From an uncultured Candidatus Saccharibacteria bacterium (GTDB taxonomy: Bacteria > Patescibacteriota > Saccharimonadia > Saccharimonadales > Saccharimonadaceae), in NCBI GenBank assembly GCA_947169915.1, contig CAMVRN010000001.1, forward strand, positions 62,001 to 126,000: DNA of 64,000 nt. The letters run 5' to 3'. The translations under genes and the position numbers were made by a program. Numbering within the stretch: position 1 is the stretch's first letter; each line of letters starts with the position of its first letter. The notes under the pieces were generated by a model. The model was not told the DNA's origin. It did not search any database and was given only the letters and a program-made list of their open reading frames with translations. This document shows positions 54,488 through 61,697 of the stretch, piece after piece.

Positions 54488-54664
54488 CATAAGCATTGTG
54501 CCTTACTCTTGCACAAGCACATCGGCAGAAACACATCTACAGAGTTTGATATCAAGACTTGGCATGCTACAGTCGAATACGCAACGATAATGCCAAACAA
54601 AACAATCGTCTTTCACTTCAGAAATGAAAACGAAGAAACCGTGAAGTTGGAAGAAGCACAATAA
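54488..54664 (+). pseudogene. Probable 3' remnant of a large serine recombinase
   Basis: Open frame with no start codon that ends at TAA 54662-54664. Its last 40 residues read EFDIKTWHATVEYATIM, then PNKTIVFHFRNENEETV. This matches the C-terminal pattern I know from large serine recombinases (lw-x-x-vd-x-v-x-V-h-x-d-x-x-x-F-x-F-k-n-G). Nothing upstream on this strand can supply the catalytic or recombinase domains: the minus-strand two-TM gene begins immediately upstream. It suggests an excised or eroded mobile element. Confidence 0.45.
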
Positions 54665-54968
54665 AGCGGAGTGACGGCTTACGGTCACATGCACAATAAG
54701 GGCTCGCTACGGCGGGCTCTTTCTATGGCGTAATAACAAAAGAAGAGTTCGAGCAAAATGCTCTTACTTATACCTTATCGTGTAAAACAGGTGGGCAGTT
54801 TACACGATTTGCCAGAAAACATAAATGTGTCATTTATTGCATTTTGTATCGTTTACAGTAAAAAACATTCGCATTCAGGACGAGAAACATTTCCCCAAAA
54901 AACTTCAAAGCCCCTGATTAACAGGGGTTTTGAAGCGCGTAATAACGTATCATTATTACACATGTTTC
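54665..54968. other. Non-coding stretch after the recombinase remnant
   Basis: About 300 bases without an intact gene. It holds an imperfect GC-rich hairpin with T tail (54699-54722), a short plausible translation on the plus strand (GVITKEEFEQNALTY, about 54726-54770) that soon loses protein character, a 10-bp inverted repeat ATCGTGTAAA / TTTACACGAT (54777-54786 and 54799-54808), and the tRNA-Phe terminator. Confidence 0.4.
54903..54935 (-). terminator. Terminator of tRNA-Phe
   Basis: 14-bp stem (CTTCAAA-GCCCCTG side, one G-U) with a 5-nt loop, followed by TTTTTT on the minus strand, shortly after the tRNA 3' end. Confidence 0.8.
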
Positions 54969-55044
54969 TGGTGGCTCCGGTCGGACTTGAACCAACGACA
55001 CAAGGCTCTTCAGGCCTCTGCTCTACCAACTGAGCTACAGAGCC
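54969..55044 (-). tRNA. tRNA-Phe(GAA), CCA encoded
   Basis: Acceptor GGCTCTG/CGGAGCC (one G-U), D arm GCTC/GAGC, anticodon stem GAGGC/GCCTT with loop CTGAAGA (anticodon GAA), T arm GTTGG/CCGAC with TTCAAGT, discriminator A plus encoded CCA. Confidence 0.95.
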
Positions 55045-55075
55045 ACACGTAGGTTTATTTTATCACAAGATATGG

Positions 55076-55081
55076 TAAAAT
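55076..55081 (+). promoter_or_regulatory. Extended -10 box of hisS, leaderless type
   Basis: TGG-TAAAAT, 6 nt before the ATG at 55088. Confidence 0.55.
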
Positions 55082-55087
55082 AAAAGT

Positions 55088-56383
55088 ATGAAAAAGCTAA
55101 ATACTTCCCCAATTTCTGGCATGCAGGAGCTTTTGCCCAAAGAGCAGGCCATTTTTAATAACTATAAAGAAACTATCCGGGAAGTATACCGTCATCATGG
55201 TTTTTTGGAGATTGAGACTCCAACTATCGACCGCGCGGAAATATTGTTCGCAAAAGCTGGTGGAGATACAGAAAAGCAAATCTATAAAGTTATCAAGACC
55301 GAGGAAGCTGCAGACGATGCCGACCAAGCGCTCCGTTTTGACCATACTGTTCCTCTAGCGAGATATGTAGCAGAGCACGAAAGCAACCTCAGCTTCCCGT
55401 TCAAGGTGACGCAAGTGGGACGCAATTTCCGTGGTGAGCGGGCGCAAAAAGGGCGTTTCCGCGAGTTTTATCAATGCGATGTTGACATTATTGGACGCAA
55501 TACTCTAGCGGCTGAAAACGATGCAGAAGTAATTTTGACGCTTAATGAGGCGCTTGAGGGGTTGAATTTGCCTGAACGACTAGTGCGAGTCTCTAACCGA
55601 AAGATTCTAGCTGGGTTCTTAGATGAGTTAAATCTGCAGGAGGTAGCGAAAGAAATTCTTTCCATCATTGACCACGCCGAGAAAGTTGAACCAGAAAAAG
55701 TGAAGGCTTGGTTGACCGAACTCAACATTGGCGAGGAGAGAGTAGCACAAGTGTTGGAGTTTATTGAGATTTCTGGAGATGCGGATACAGTTACGCGAAA
55801 GTTAAAGGCGTTTGGTTTTGCGAGCGAGAAGTTTAATGAAGGTGTGGAAGAATTGGCCTTAGTACTTCGTACGCTTTACGGACAAGGGTTACACGATTCT
55901 GCGATTGGTGACATGAAAATCGTACGCGGGCTAGATTATTATACCGGTACAGTGTTTGAGACGATTATTCCCTCTCGAAAAGAGATTGGCTCGATTTGCT
56001 CGGGTGGGAGATATGAGAATTTGGCCGAACTGTACAGCGACCAAAAGTTCCCAGGAGTTGGTGGCTCAATTGGTTTGACACGACTCTTCTTCTTGATGAG
56101 TGAGTTCGGGATGATAAAGGGTGATTCCGAAAAACCAGTGGACTATGCGATTATCCCATTTGACTCAACCGAGCGAGAGTATTGTTTCAAATTTGCTGAG
56201 CGCGTACGCGAAAAAGGGTTCAAAGTCGACTTGGTTTGGAGTGATAAAAAACTGGGCGATAAGCTAAAGTATGCAGCAAGCGTAGCAAAATACGGTATTG
56301 TGTTAGGCGAAAACGAAATTCGTTCCGGTGAGTTCATAGCGAAAGACTTCGAGACGGGTGAACAGACTCCGTTCGTATTATAA
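55088..56383 (+). CDS. hisS: Histidyl-tRNA synthetase
   Basis: 431 aa class II synthetase. Motif 1 region, motif 2 FRGERAQKGRFREFYQCDVD, the histidine-A motif RGLDYYTGTVFE, motif 3 (VGGSIGLTRLF) and a C-terminal anticodon-binding domain (VDYAIIPFDSTE to the end) are all present. It is the first gene of a pair with the rRNA dimethylase-like gene 3 nt downstream, and has a leaderless-type promoter. Confidence 0.96.
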   Translation: MKKLNTSPISGMQELLPKEQAIFNNYKETIREVYRHHGFLEIETPTIDRAEILFAKAGGDTEKQIYKVIKTEEAADDADQALRFDHTVPLARYVAEHESNLSFPFKVTQVGRNFRGERAQKGRFREFYQCDVDIIGRNTLAAENDAEVILTLNEALEGLNLPERLVRVSNRKILAGFLDELNLQEVAKEILSIIDHAEKVEPEKVKAWLTELNIGEERVAQVLEFIEISGDADTVTRKLKAFGFASEKFNEGVEELALVLRTLYGQGLHDSAIGDMKIVRGLDYYTGTVFETIIPSRKEIGSICSGGRYENLAELYSDQKFPGVGGSIGLTRLFFLMSEFGMIKGDSEKPVDYAIIPFDSTEREYCFKFAERVREKGFKVDLVWSDKKLGDKLKYAASVAKYGIVLGENEIRSGEFIAKDFETGEQTPFVL

Positions 56384-56386
56384 ATC

Positions 56387-56956
56387 ATGCGCAATCATCT
56401 TCTCTCTCAACATTTTCTTCGTAGCCCAAAGCTAGCGTTGATGTTGATTGGACATTCGAATATCAAGAAACGCGACATGGTTCTTGAAATTGGTGCGGGG
56501 AGCGGAGTGATTACGAGTGCGCTTTCGAAGCGCTGCTCTAAAGTTATTGCAATCGAACCGGATGCGAAAACTGCTTCTCTTTTGAGAAAAAATCTCTCCC
56601 GACAAGGGATAGAAAATGTCGAGGTGATTGAGGAGGATTTTTTGGATTATGATTTATCAAGATTGCCGGAAGGATACAAAGTATTCTCTAACCCGCCATT
56701 CCATCTGAGTTCAAAAATTGTTCATAAGCTAATCGAAAGCGAGAATAGACCGGCTAGTTTTTATCTCATTTTACAGAAACAGTTCGCCCTAAAACTCATT
56801 GCGACAGATAGACATTATACTTCACAGTTAGGTTATGAGCTTTTGGAGCAATACTCAACAAAAATCCGCCTGCCACTTCGACCGACGGATTTTACACCAC
56901 CGCCAGCCGTGCCAACGGTGTTATTTGAAGCTAAATTACTTGAGACCCTCGTTTAA
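56387..56956 (+). CDS. Short rRNA adenine N6-dimethyltransferase (KsgA/Erm superfamily)
   Basis: 189 aa against about 260-280 for KsgA/RsmA. The SAM-binding motif I is VLEIGAGSGVIT (32-43), acidic loop EPDA (57-60), and catalytic motif IV SNPPF (101-105). KsgA usually has NLPY, whereas several Erm-type 23S methylases have N-[IP]-P-F. The helical C-terminal substrate domain is missing. It could be a reduced RsmA (16S A1518/A1519) or an Erm-like 23S enzyme. It is co-transcribed with hisS and overlaps the convergent DsbA-like gene by 21 nt. Confidence 0.75.
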   Translation: MRNHLLSQHFLRSPKLALMLIGHSNIKKRDMVLEIGAGSGVITSALSKRCSKVIAIEPDAKTASLLRKNLSRQGIENVEVIEEDFLDYDLSRLPEGYKVFSNPPFHLSSKIVHKLIESENRPASFYLILQKQFALKLIATDRHYTSQLGYELLEQYSTKIRLPLRPTDFTPPPAVPTVLFEAKLLETLV

Positions 56957-57625
56957 CATTTGCTTGACTTCGGCCCACTCCCAGCTTGGGTCGAATCCAC
57001 CTGTGGAAAACTTTCCAAAGGTGAAGTATGGGAGTCCGTTAGCGAAGTTGCTTGCTCTCATAGTATTGTCGTAAACAAGTGTGAGTGACGCCTCGTTTTC
57101 GTAACAATTAACGAAGCTGTCGCCGAGACCGATTTCTGTACCGATGTTTTTCCAGTAATCGGCTGTCATATCGGTAATCATCGGTGCAGTCTTTGAATAG
57201 CCGATGCCTTTTTCATAGTAATCGGTAAAGAGGTGGTTTACTGCTGCGTGATAGTAATCCCAGAATCGGTTCTCATTTGCGGCGCAATAAACAGCTTCAG
57301 CTGCTGGGCGAGAGTATTCGACTCCTGAACCTTCGTAAAGCATGTCTGTTACTCGGACCTCGTAGGCAATTTTGTTGTCAGCAAGATATTGCAAGAATTC
57401 CTCTTCGTTTTCCTGAATAGTACGAGCGTAGTAGTTACAGTATGGGCACATGATATCGGTGTAGACGATATAATGACGAGTGGCATGTTCGACGTCGCCA
57501 AGCGTCATGCTTTCGTTCCAAATCTTTCCACCAATATCGGCTGGGCGAGTGCTGCTGAAGATAAATAATCCTAAGAATAACGCGACGATGACGACGAGTA
57601 TGACGGTCCTAACAACTTTGCTCAT
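56936..57625 (-). CDS. DsbA-like membrane-anchored thiol oxidoreductase (CPYC)
   Basis: 229 aa from the ATG at 57625, set by AAGGAG. A TM anchor (about 5-24) is followed by a DsbA-type thioredoxin fold with redox motif C60-P-Y-C63 (DIMCPYCNYY), a helical insertion (AAEAVYCAANENRFWDYYHAAVN) and a cis-Pro-like GLPYFTFGKF. It should form or exchange disulfides in exported proteins. It overlaps the upstream CPTC membrane protein by 17 nt, so the two are translated together. Confidence 0.85.
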   Translation of the reverse strand: MSKVVRTVILVVIVALFLGLFIFSSTRPADIGGKIWNESMTLGDVEHATRHYIVYTDIMCPYCNYYARTIQENEEEFLQYLADNKIAYEVRVTDMLYEGSGVEYSRPAAEAVYCAANENRFWDYYHAAVNHLFTDYYEKGIGYSKTAPMITDMTADYWKNIGTEIGLGDSFVNCYENEASLTLVYDNTMRASNFANGLPYFTFGKFSTGGFDPSWEWAEVKQMLNEGLK

Positions 57626-58286
57626 TATGTTTCTCCTTAAAATGTTCACTTTTGATTATAACATACGTTTCTAACCCAAGCTTTCTAAATACGAGGATGC
57701 CAATAATAATGGCAAGAATGTTTAGAACAAGAGAAATGGTTCCAGCAATGGCCGCCGCACCGCTTACTCCAGAAAGAAGTGTGCCTATTAGTGGGCTAAG
57801 GAGAGCAGTTTGGCAAGTTGGGCATCCAGACCCTAGAACAGCGAGACCCGCAACGATAGCGGAGGATTGTATTCCGCTCGAATCGTCGGATTTCTTTTCT
57901 TTTGAATCTTTTTTAGCTTTCTTTTCTGTGCGCTTGTGTTTTGCAACAATAACAACAAGTGCGACAAGGATAGATTGCAAAAGGGTAAGGATGAAGGTTA
58001 GGATAAAATCACGGAAGTCACGCCCGACGCCAAAGATTTGAAGGAAAGCGTCGCCGATGATTTTAAAAGCACCGCCGAAGTTCCCGCTTCCGATAAAACT
58101 ACCTATGAGCTTAAACGAAGTAAAGCCGGTAGCTGATAAAAGATTGATAATTATTCCAAAAATAACGAAGGTCAAGATGAATGCAATCCAGAAAGATTTT
58201 TTCTTGGTCGCAAGCAGTAATCCCCTTCCTGCTAAACCATATTCATCTAAAAACCTCGCAAAATTAAACCTTTTTTCTTTTGCCAT
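57609..58286 (-). CDS. Multi-TM protein with CPTC motif, candidate redox partner of the DsbA-like protein
   Basis: 225 aa. TM helices at about 33-50, 93-115, 141-175 and 180-203, a Lys/Asp-rich loop (118-138), and a redox-type motif C155-P-T-C158 (GSGCPTCQTALLSPL) at the start of a hydrophobic hairpin. The protein ends in Cys. It is neither a clear DsbB, VKOR nor CcdA by motif, yet its position directly upstream of, and overlapping, a DsbA-like gene suggests that it re-oxidises or reduces that protein. Confidence 0.7.
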   Translation of the reverse strand: MAKEKRFNFARFLDEYGLAGRGLLLATKKKSFWIAFILTFVIFGIIINLLSATGFTSFKLIGSFIGSGNFGGAFKIIGDAFLQIFGVGRDFRDFILTFILTLLQSILVALVVIVAKHKRTEKKAKKDSKEKKSDDSSGIQSSAIVAGLAVLGSGCPTCQTALLSPLIGTLLSGVSGAAAIAGTISLVLNILAIIIGILVFRKLGLETYVIIKSEHFKEKHNEQSC

Positions 58287-58330
58287 GTAACTCCTGATTT
58301 ACTTAACCATTATAGCATAAAAATTTGCGG

Positions 58331-58336
58331 TATAAT
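58331..58336 (+). promoter_or_regulatory. -10 box of the second phosphoesterase gene, leaderless type
   Basis: TATAAT, 6 nt before the ATG at 58343. Confidence 0.55.
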
Positions 58337-58342
58337 GGGTGT

Positions 58343-59269
58343 ATGATTTTTCAAGAACCAGTTATTTGTCGTACTCCGAAATATGTTGTTGACACTGGAA
58401 AACTGGAAAAGCCCGTAAAAGTTGCGTTAACGAACGACTGGCATGTCAGTAAGATTGTTTCTGAAAAACAACTTCGATTCCTAGAAAAGAAGCTCAAGAA
58501 GATTAAACCAGATGTTATTTTGATTCAAGGAGATTTGTTTGATACTCCTTGGTCGCTCGATAACGAGAAATTAGTTAGTGCACTCAAGAAGGAAATGAAA
58601 CTTTGTGCGGAAATCGCAGAGACTATTATGATAATCGGCAATCACGACCAAATCGAGCCGGCTCACCCAGCACCAAAGAATCATAAAGAATTTGAATCTT
58701 GGCAAAGGCCCGACACAATAAGAGATTGGCAAAAAATTTGCAAAGAAGTTGGCGTGAAACTTCTTCTCGATGATTGGGTAGAGATTCGCGGAGTTAGAAT
58801 ATTCGGATTCTTCGAAGACCCGGAATGTTTCTATACTAAACCAGGAGCGCGTCGCGGTGAGAATTATGATGCGATGAAAGAAAAAATCCGAAACCTTTCT
58901 AAGGATGGAAAACTGAAAGCGAGAGATGGAAAAGTTCAGTGGTTTGTTTCTCACGCGCCGATGAGCGATAGTCTTGAAATGGAAGAATTGAAGGATTTTG
59001 ACGTGTTCAGCTTTGGGCATACGCATGGAGGATGCGTACCTGTTGGGATAGATTACGTTGTTGATCTTCTTGGTGTGCATGGTGGTATCGTGGCGCCGTT
59101 TCTCAAGTGGTTCCCTAGAAAATATATGCGCGGAAGAGAGCTATTGCCAAATAAAGCTCATCTTATTATTAATTCAGGAATGGTGATGACGCAAGATAGC
59201 GCCCCGAAATGGCTCCATTACATCAATTTCCTAAAGGCGGCCGAGATTACGGAAGTAATTGTTAAGTAA
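58343..59269 (+). CDS. Calcineurin-like metallophosphoesterase
   Basis: 308 aa from the ATG at 58343; an upstream in-frame start would include the -10 box. Metal-binding blocks: TNDWHVSKI, IQGDLFDTP, IGNHDQIE, VSHAPMSD and FGHTHGGC. No signal peptide. The substrate is unknown; it differs from the other phosphoesterase in this window. Confidence 0.85.
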   Translation: MIFQEPVICRTPKYVVDTGKLEKPVKVALTNDWHVSKIVSEKQLRFLEKKLKKIKPDVILIQGDLFDTPWSLDNEKLVSALKKEMKLCAEIAETIMIIGNHDQIEPAHPAPKNHKEFESWQRPDTIRDWQKICKEVGVKLLLDDWVEIRGVRIFGFFEDPECFYTKPGARRGENYDAMKEKIRNLSKDGKLKARDGKVQWFVSHAPMSDSLEMEELKDFDVFSFGHTHGGCVPVGIDYVVDLLGVHGGIVAPFLKWFPRKYMRGRELLPNKAHLIINSGMVMTQDSAPKWLHYINFLKAAEITEVIVK

Positions 59270-59296
59270 AAGCGTATTGTTTTTCGCGCGGAGTGG

Positions 59297-59302
59297 TATA
59301 AT
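59297..59302 (+). promoter_or_regulatory. Extended -10 box of the 59309 gene, leaderless type
   Basis: TGG-TATAAT, 6 nt before the ATG at 59309. Confidence 0.55.
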
Positions 59303-59308
59303 AGTTTT

Positions 59309-59578
59309 ATGGATTACGAACCTATGCTTCCTTCTCAAATGCAACCAGAAGGACTTCGCTCAACAGCAAAAAATATAATTTACGTCATTGGAGGCGTGGG
59401 ACTTGTTGCGCTCATTGTTGTCGCCTTGGTATTTTGGATTATTCCAATGTTCAACAATGCAAGTGGCGTCGAAGAAGACCCAGAGAATCCTACAAACTCA
59501 ACCTCTCAACAGACGCAATACGAACAATGTCTTAGGTCTGGAGGTACTGCCTCGGATTGCCTAAAGAAGCTTAAATAA
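59309..59578 (+). CDS. Small single-TM protein, unknown
   Basis: 89 aa. A short N-terminal segment, one TM helix (about 23-46), then an Asn/Ser/Gln-rich tail with a Cys pair near the C-terminus (YEQCLRSGGTASDCLKKLK), which could form a disulfide outside the cell. No family recognised. Confidence 0.65.
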   Translation: MDYEPMLPSQMQPEGLRSTAKNIIYVIGGVGLVALIVVALVFWIIPMFNNASGVEEDPENPTNSTSQQTQYEQCLRSGGTASDCLKKLK

Positions 59579-59581
59579 AAG

Positions 59582-59604
59582 AATAACCTCTGCTTGGGGT
59601 TATT
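59582..59604 (+). terminator. Terminator of the 59309 gene
   Basis: AATAACCTC / GGGGTTATT stem followed by TTTTTTT on the plus strand; it overlaps the 3' end of the convergent HD gene. Confidence 0.75.
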
Positions 59605-60244
59605 TTTTTCCGAAGCGTTTTTTATTGAATTCGGTTTGAATCTTGTAAAAGCCCTCTGGGGTCGAAGTTATTTCATCGACTTTTTTGAGAAATGCGTCAT
59701 ATTCTGGAGTGCGAAAATACATTTTCTTATCTCCATAGGCGCCTGGAATGTATTTTCCACGAAGAACGAGACGGATTGTTTCGATAGTTTCCTTCTCGGA
59801 AAATTCGGGATGGAGAGTGCGGTTATAATCATAGGCACGGATAAGAATCTCGTCGATATCGCAAGAGCGGTCAGCCGATGAAACGATTTTTCCATAAAGA
59901 CTACGCGGGTCACCTTTGAGGCTAGCACGGTGGTCTTCTACTGCTTCCGCCATCGTTTCTATCTCTTCGTCCGTGAAAAAGGCTTTCAGTGCAGAATCTG
60001 CGCGGAGCATTTTTGCGGATTCGAGGTGGTGAGTTTCGTTATCAATAAGGCGTCCAAGGTCATGATAGGCCGCAATAACATAAACCATGTCCAAATTAAT
60101 ATCTTCTAGGTCTTGTGCGATTTTCAGGCTGCGCTCGATGACATCAGAAATGTGAGTATCAGTATGGCCTTTAAGCTGATGATATTTTGGGAGGATTTCA
60201 TTACCGATATATCGGCAAACTTCTGGATTTATCTCTCGTTTCAT
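59600..60244 (-). CDS. HD-domain phosphohydrolase
   Basis: 214 aa from the ATG at 60244, with TATGAT 6 nt upstream. HD-superfamily residues: His in GHTDTHISDVIERSL, the HD pair in IAAYHDLGRL, and a later His in ETHHLESAKM and VEDHRASL. It probably acts on nucleotides or phosphate esters; the substrate is unknown. Confidence 0.82.
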   Translation of the reverse strand: MKREINPEVCRYIGNEILPKYHQLKGHTDTHISDVIERSLKIAQDLEDINLDMVYVIAAYHDLGRLIDNETHHLESAKMLRADSALKAFFTDEEIETMAEAVEDHRASLKGDPRSLYGKIVSSADRSCDIDEILIRAYDYNRTLHPEFSEKETIETIRLVLRGKYIPGAYGDKKMYFRTPEYDAFLKKVDEITSTPEGFYKIQTEFNKKRFGKK

Positions 60245-60263
60245 AGAAACATCATAGCACAAA

Positions 60264-60288
60264 AAGCACCCTCCGTGAGAGGGTGCTT
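60264..60288 (-). terminator. Terminator of the 60299 gene
   Basis: AAGCACCCTC / GAGGGTGCTT stem followed by TTTTTG on the minus strand, just downstream of the stop. Confidence 0.8.
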
Positions 60289-60298
60289 ATTATTTTTT

Positions 60299-61099
60299 TT
60301 ATTCTACTTCTGCTTCTGGTTCTGGTTCGGGTTCGGTTTCTAGGTTGAGGCCGAAGATATCTTTGATGAGAAGTTTCGCTTGTTCGTACCTAGCAGAATC
60401 AAGCTCGCAGCCACCGGCTTGGTCTTCTAGACCAAGCACGAGATAGTTTTTGTAGACTTGGTCAGTATTATGCTCGATAACGTCTTGGATAGTAGTGCCA
60501 TTGATTTCTGGAGCAGGTGCGGAGATTGGTTGGCGAATGAATTTCGCGAGGATGATTGGTGCCGCTGTTTCTCCGTAACCACAGATGGTCGTACCGTTAT
60601 AAACCTCAGATGTCGTAGTGACACCATTGATGTTAACGGTGAAGGTGTCTGCAGGAGTGTCAGTAAGGTCAACCAAGGTCGAAGCGATGTCTGTGACTCC
60701 TTCTGGAAGGAAGAGGCCCATAGTTTCGTTATAGACGGTAAGGTCGCCAACGGTATAGCCTGGGAAGGTTATGTTCCACATTCCATCCTCGATGACAGTT
60801 CCAACTGGAGTAACATCGTCTTGGTCTATTTGAGACTGTTGTTGGTTATCTGGAGGAGTGGTTTGTCCTTTATCTTCTGCCGGTTTAGGACGGAGGAATA
60901 AGAAGTAGCAAATAATGACAATAACTATGACGCCAATAGCGACCAATGCAAGTATCATTCCTTTGTTGCTGTTTGCTTTTGGTGATTCAGCGATAGATGG
61001 TTGGGGCGCGATTAGGTCAGGGGATGGAGCCTGAGATGCGGTCGGCTCAGGAGTTGGCGCTACTGGAGGTGGCGTCGTTGGTTGTGGTTGATTGTCCAT
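60299..61099 (-). CDS. Membrane-anchored protein with Pro-rich head and acidic tail, unknown
   Basis: 266 aa. A Pro/Thr/Ala-rich cytoplasmic head (1-45), a TM helix (about 50-70), a linker, then an extracytoplasmic domain of about 150 residues with Cys pair positions, ending in an acidic EPEPEPEAEVE repeat. No family recognised. Good ribosome site AAGGAGAG; monocistronic. Confidence 0.65.
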   Translation of the reverse strand: MDNQPQPTTPPPVAPTPEPTASQAPSPDLIAPQPSIAESPKANSNKGMILALVAIGVIVIVIICYFLFLRPKPAEDKGQTTPPDNQQQSQIDQDDVTPVGTVIEDGMWNITFPGYTVGDLTVYNETMGLFLPEGVTDIASTLVDLTDTPADTFTVNINGVTTTSEVYNGTTICGYGETAAPIILAKFIRQPISAPAPEINGTTIQDVIEHNTDQVYKNYLVLGLEDQAGGCELDSARYEQAKLLIKDIFGLNLETEPEPEPEAEVE

Positions 61100-61159
61100 A
61101 TATTACTCTCCTTGATTATCTTGATTCCATTATAGCATAAGAGTCATTATTATTGAAAA

Positions 61160-61180
61160 AAGACGTCCTTTGAAGACGTC
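61160..61180 (-). terminator. Terminator of the tRNA-Cys/tRNA-Leu unit
   Basis: AGACGT / ACGTCT stem followed by TTTTTT on the minus strand, about 10 nt after tRNA-Leu. Confidence 0.65.
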
Positions 61181-61189
61181 TAACCGAAA

Positions 61190-61274
61190 TGGTGCCCGAG
61201 ATGGGACTTGAACCCATATGGTAGAGACCATTCGATTTTAAGTCGAACGCGTATACCAATTCCGCCACTCGGGC
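61190..61274 (-). tRNA. tRNA-Leu(TAA), CCA encoded
   Basis: Class II tRNA: acceptor GCCCGAG/CTCGGGC, anticodon stem TTCGA/TCGAA with loop CTTAAAA (anticodon TAA), variable arm, T loop TTCAAGT, encoded CCA. Its first base directly follows the CCA of tRNA-Cys. Confidence 0.94.
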
Positions 61275-61348
61275 TGGAGGTGCCGACCGGAATTGAACCG
61301 GTGTACGCGGTTTTGCAGACCGCTGCGTAACCACTCCGCCACAGCACC
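61275..61348 (-). tRNA. tRNA-Cys(GCA), CCA encoded
   Basis: Acceptor GGTGCTG/CGGCACC with discriminator T (U73 as in other tRNA-Cys), anticodon stem GCGGT/ACCGC with loop CTGCAAA (anticodon GCA), T loop TTCAATT, encoded CCA that abuts tRNA-Leu with no spacer. Confidence 0.94.
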
Positions 61349-61385
61349 ATATCTTGTATTATATCACACGAGGTTTTTTTCGCAA

Positions 61386-61414
61386 AAAATGCGCCACAAA
61401 ACGAGGCGCATTTT
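61386..61414. terminator. Terminator of the second candidate small RNA
   Basis: AAAATGCGCC / GGCGCATTTT stem, 9-nt loop, T run on the minus strand. Confidence 0.8.
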
Positions 61415-61534
61415 GTTTGTTTGAGTTTTGGAATTTCTAGGTGGACAAAAACGTTTTAGCCAAGAATAACCTCACACGCTCCCCACCTCCCGAAACTCGA
61501 ACGCCTCTCAACGTAAGACCCGTTCGAATTTCTT
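61386..61534 (-). ncRNA. Second candidate small RNA (about 150 nt), no family assigned
   Basis: Full promoter (TTGACT, 16 bp, TAAAAT) points into a stretch without a real gene. The transcript would open with a 10-bp hairpin (AATTCGAACG pairing with CGTTCGAGTT, one G-U) whose inner loop can extend by four pairs. A G-rich purine stretch resembling repeated ribosome-binding sites (GGGAGGTGGGGAG) follows, then a C/A-rich segment (AAACAAACAAAA), and a 10-bp terminator stem closes it. It resembles no SRP, 6S, tmRNA or RNase P signature known to me. Confidence 0.55.
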
Positions 61535-61540
61535 ACCTTA

Positions 61541-61568
61541 ATTTTATCACAAGCACTAGCGGAGTCAA
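61541..61568 (-). promoter_or_regulatory. Sigma70-type promoter of the second candidate small RNA
   Basis: Minus-strand TTGACT (61563-61568), 16-bp spacer, TAAAAT (61541-61546). Confidence 0.6.
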
Positions 61569-61697
61569 TATTGATTTTGGTTATTTTTTGTGTTCTTACT
61601 TTTATTTTTCCCTGTTCGGTTTGTTCGGTTTTTATGGCATTTTTTATTTTTTATTGCAAATAATACTCTTTAATAAACCTTAGCCCTTGATTTTCTT

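Noticed and set aside
54758..55033. Plus-strand frame of 91 codons ending in APVGLEPTTQGSSGLCSTN
   Set aside because: Its end is the translation of the tRNA-Phe antisense strand, a well-known false-ORF pattern.
61441..61683. Plus-strand frame of 80 codons upstream of the polysaccharide genes
   Set aside because: It runs antisense to the small-RNA candidate, has no ribosome site, and its second half is simply translated T/A-rich DNA.
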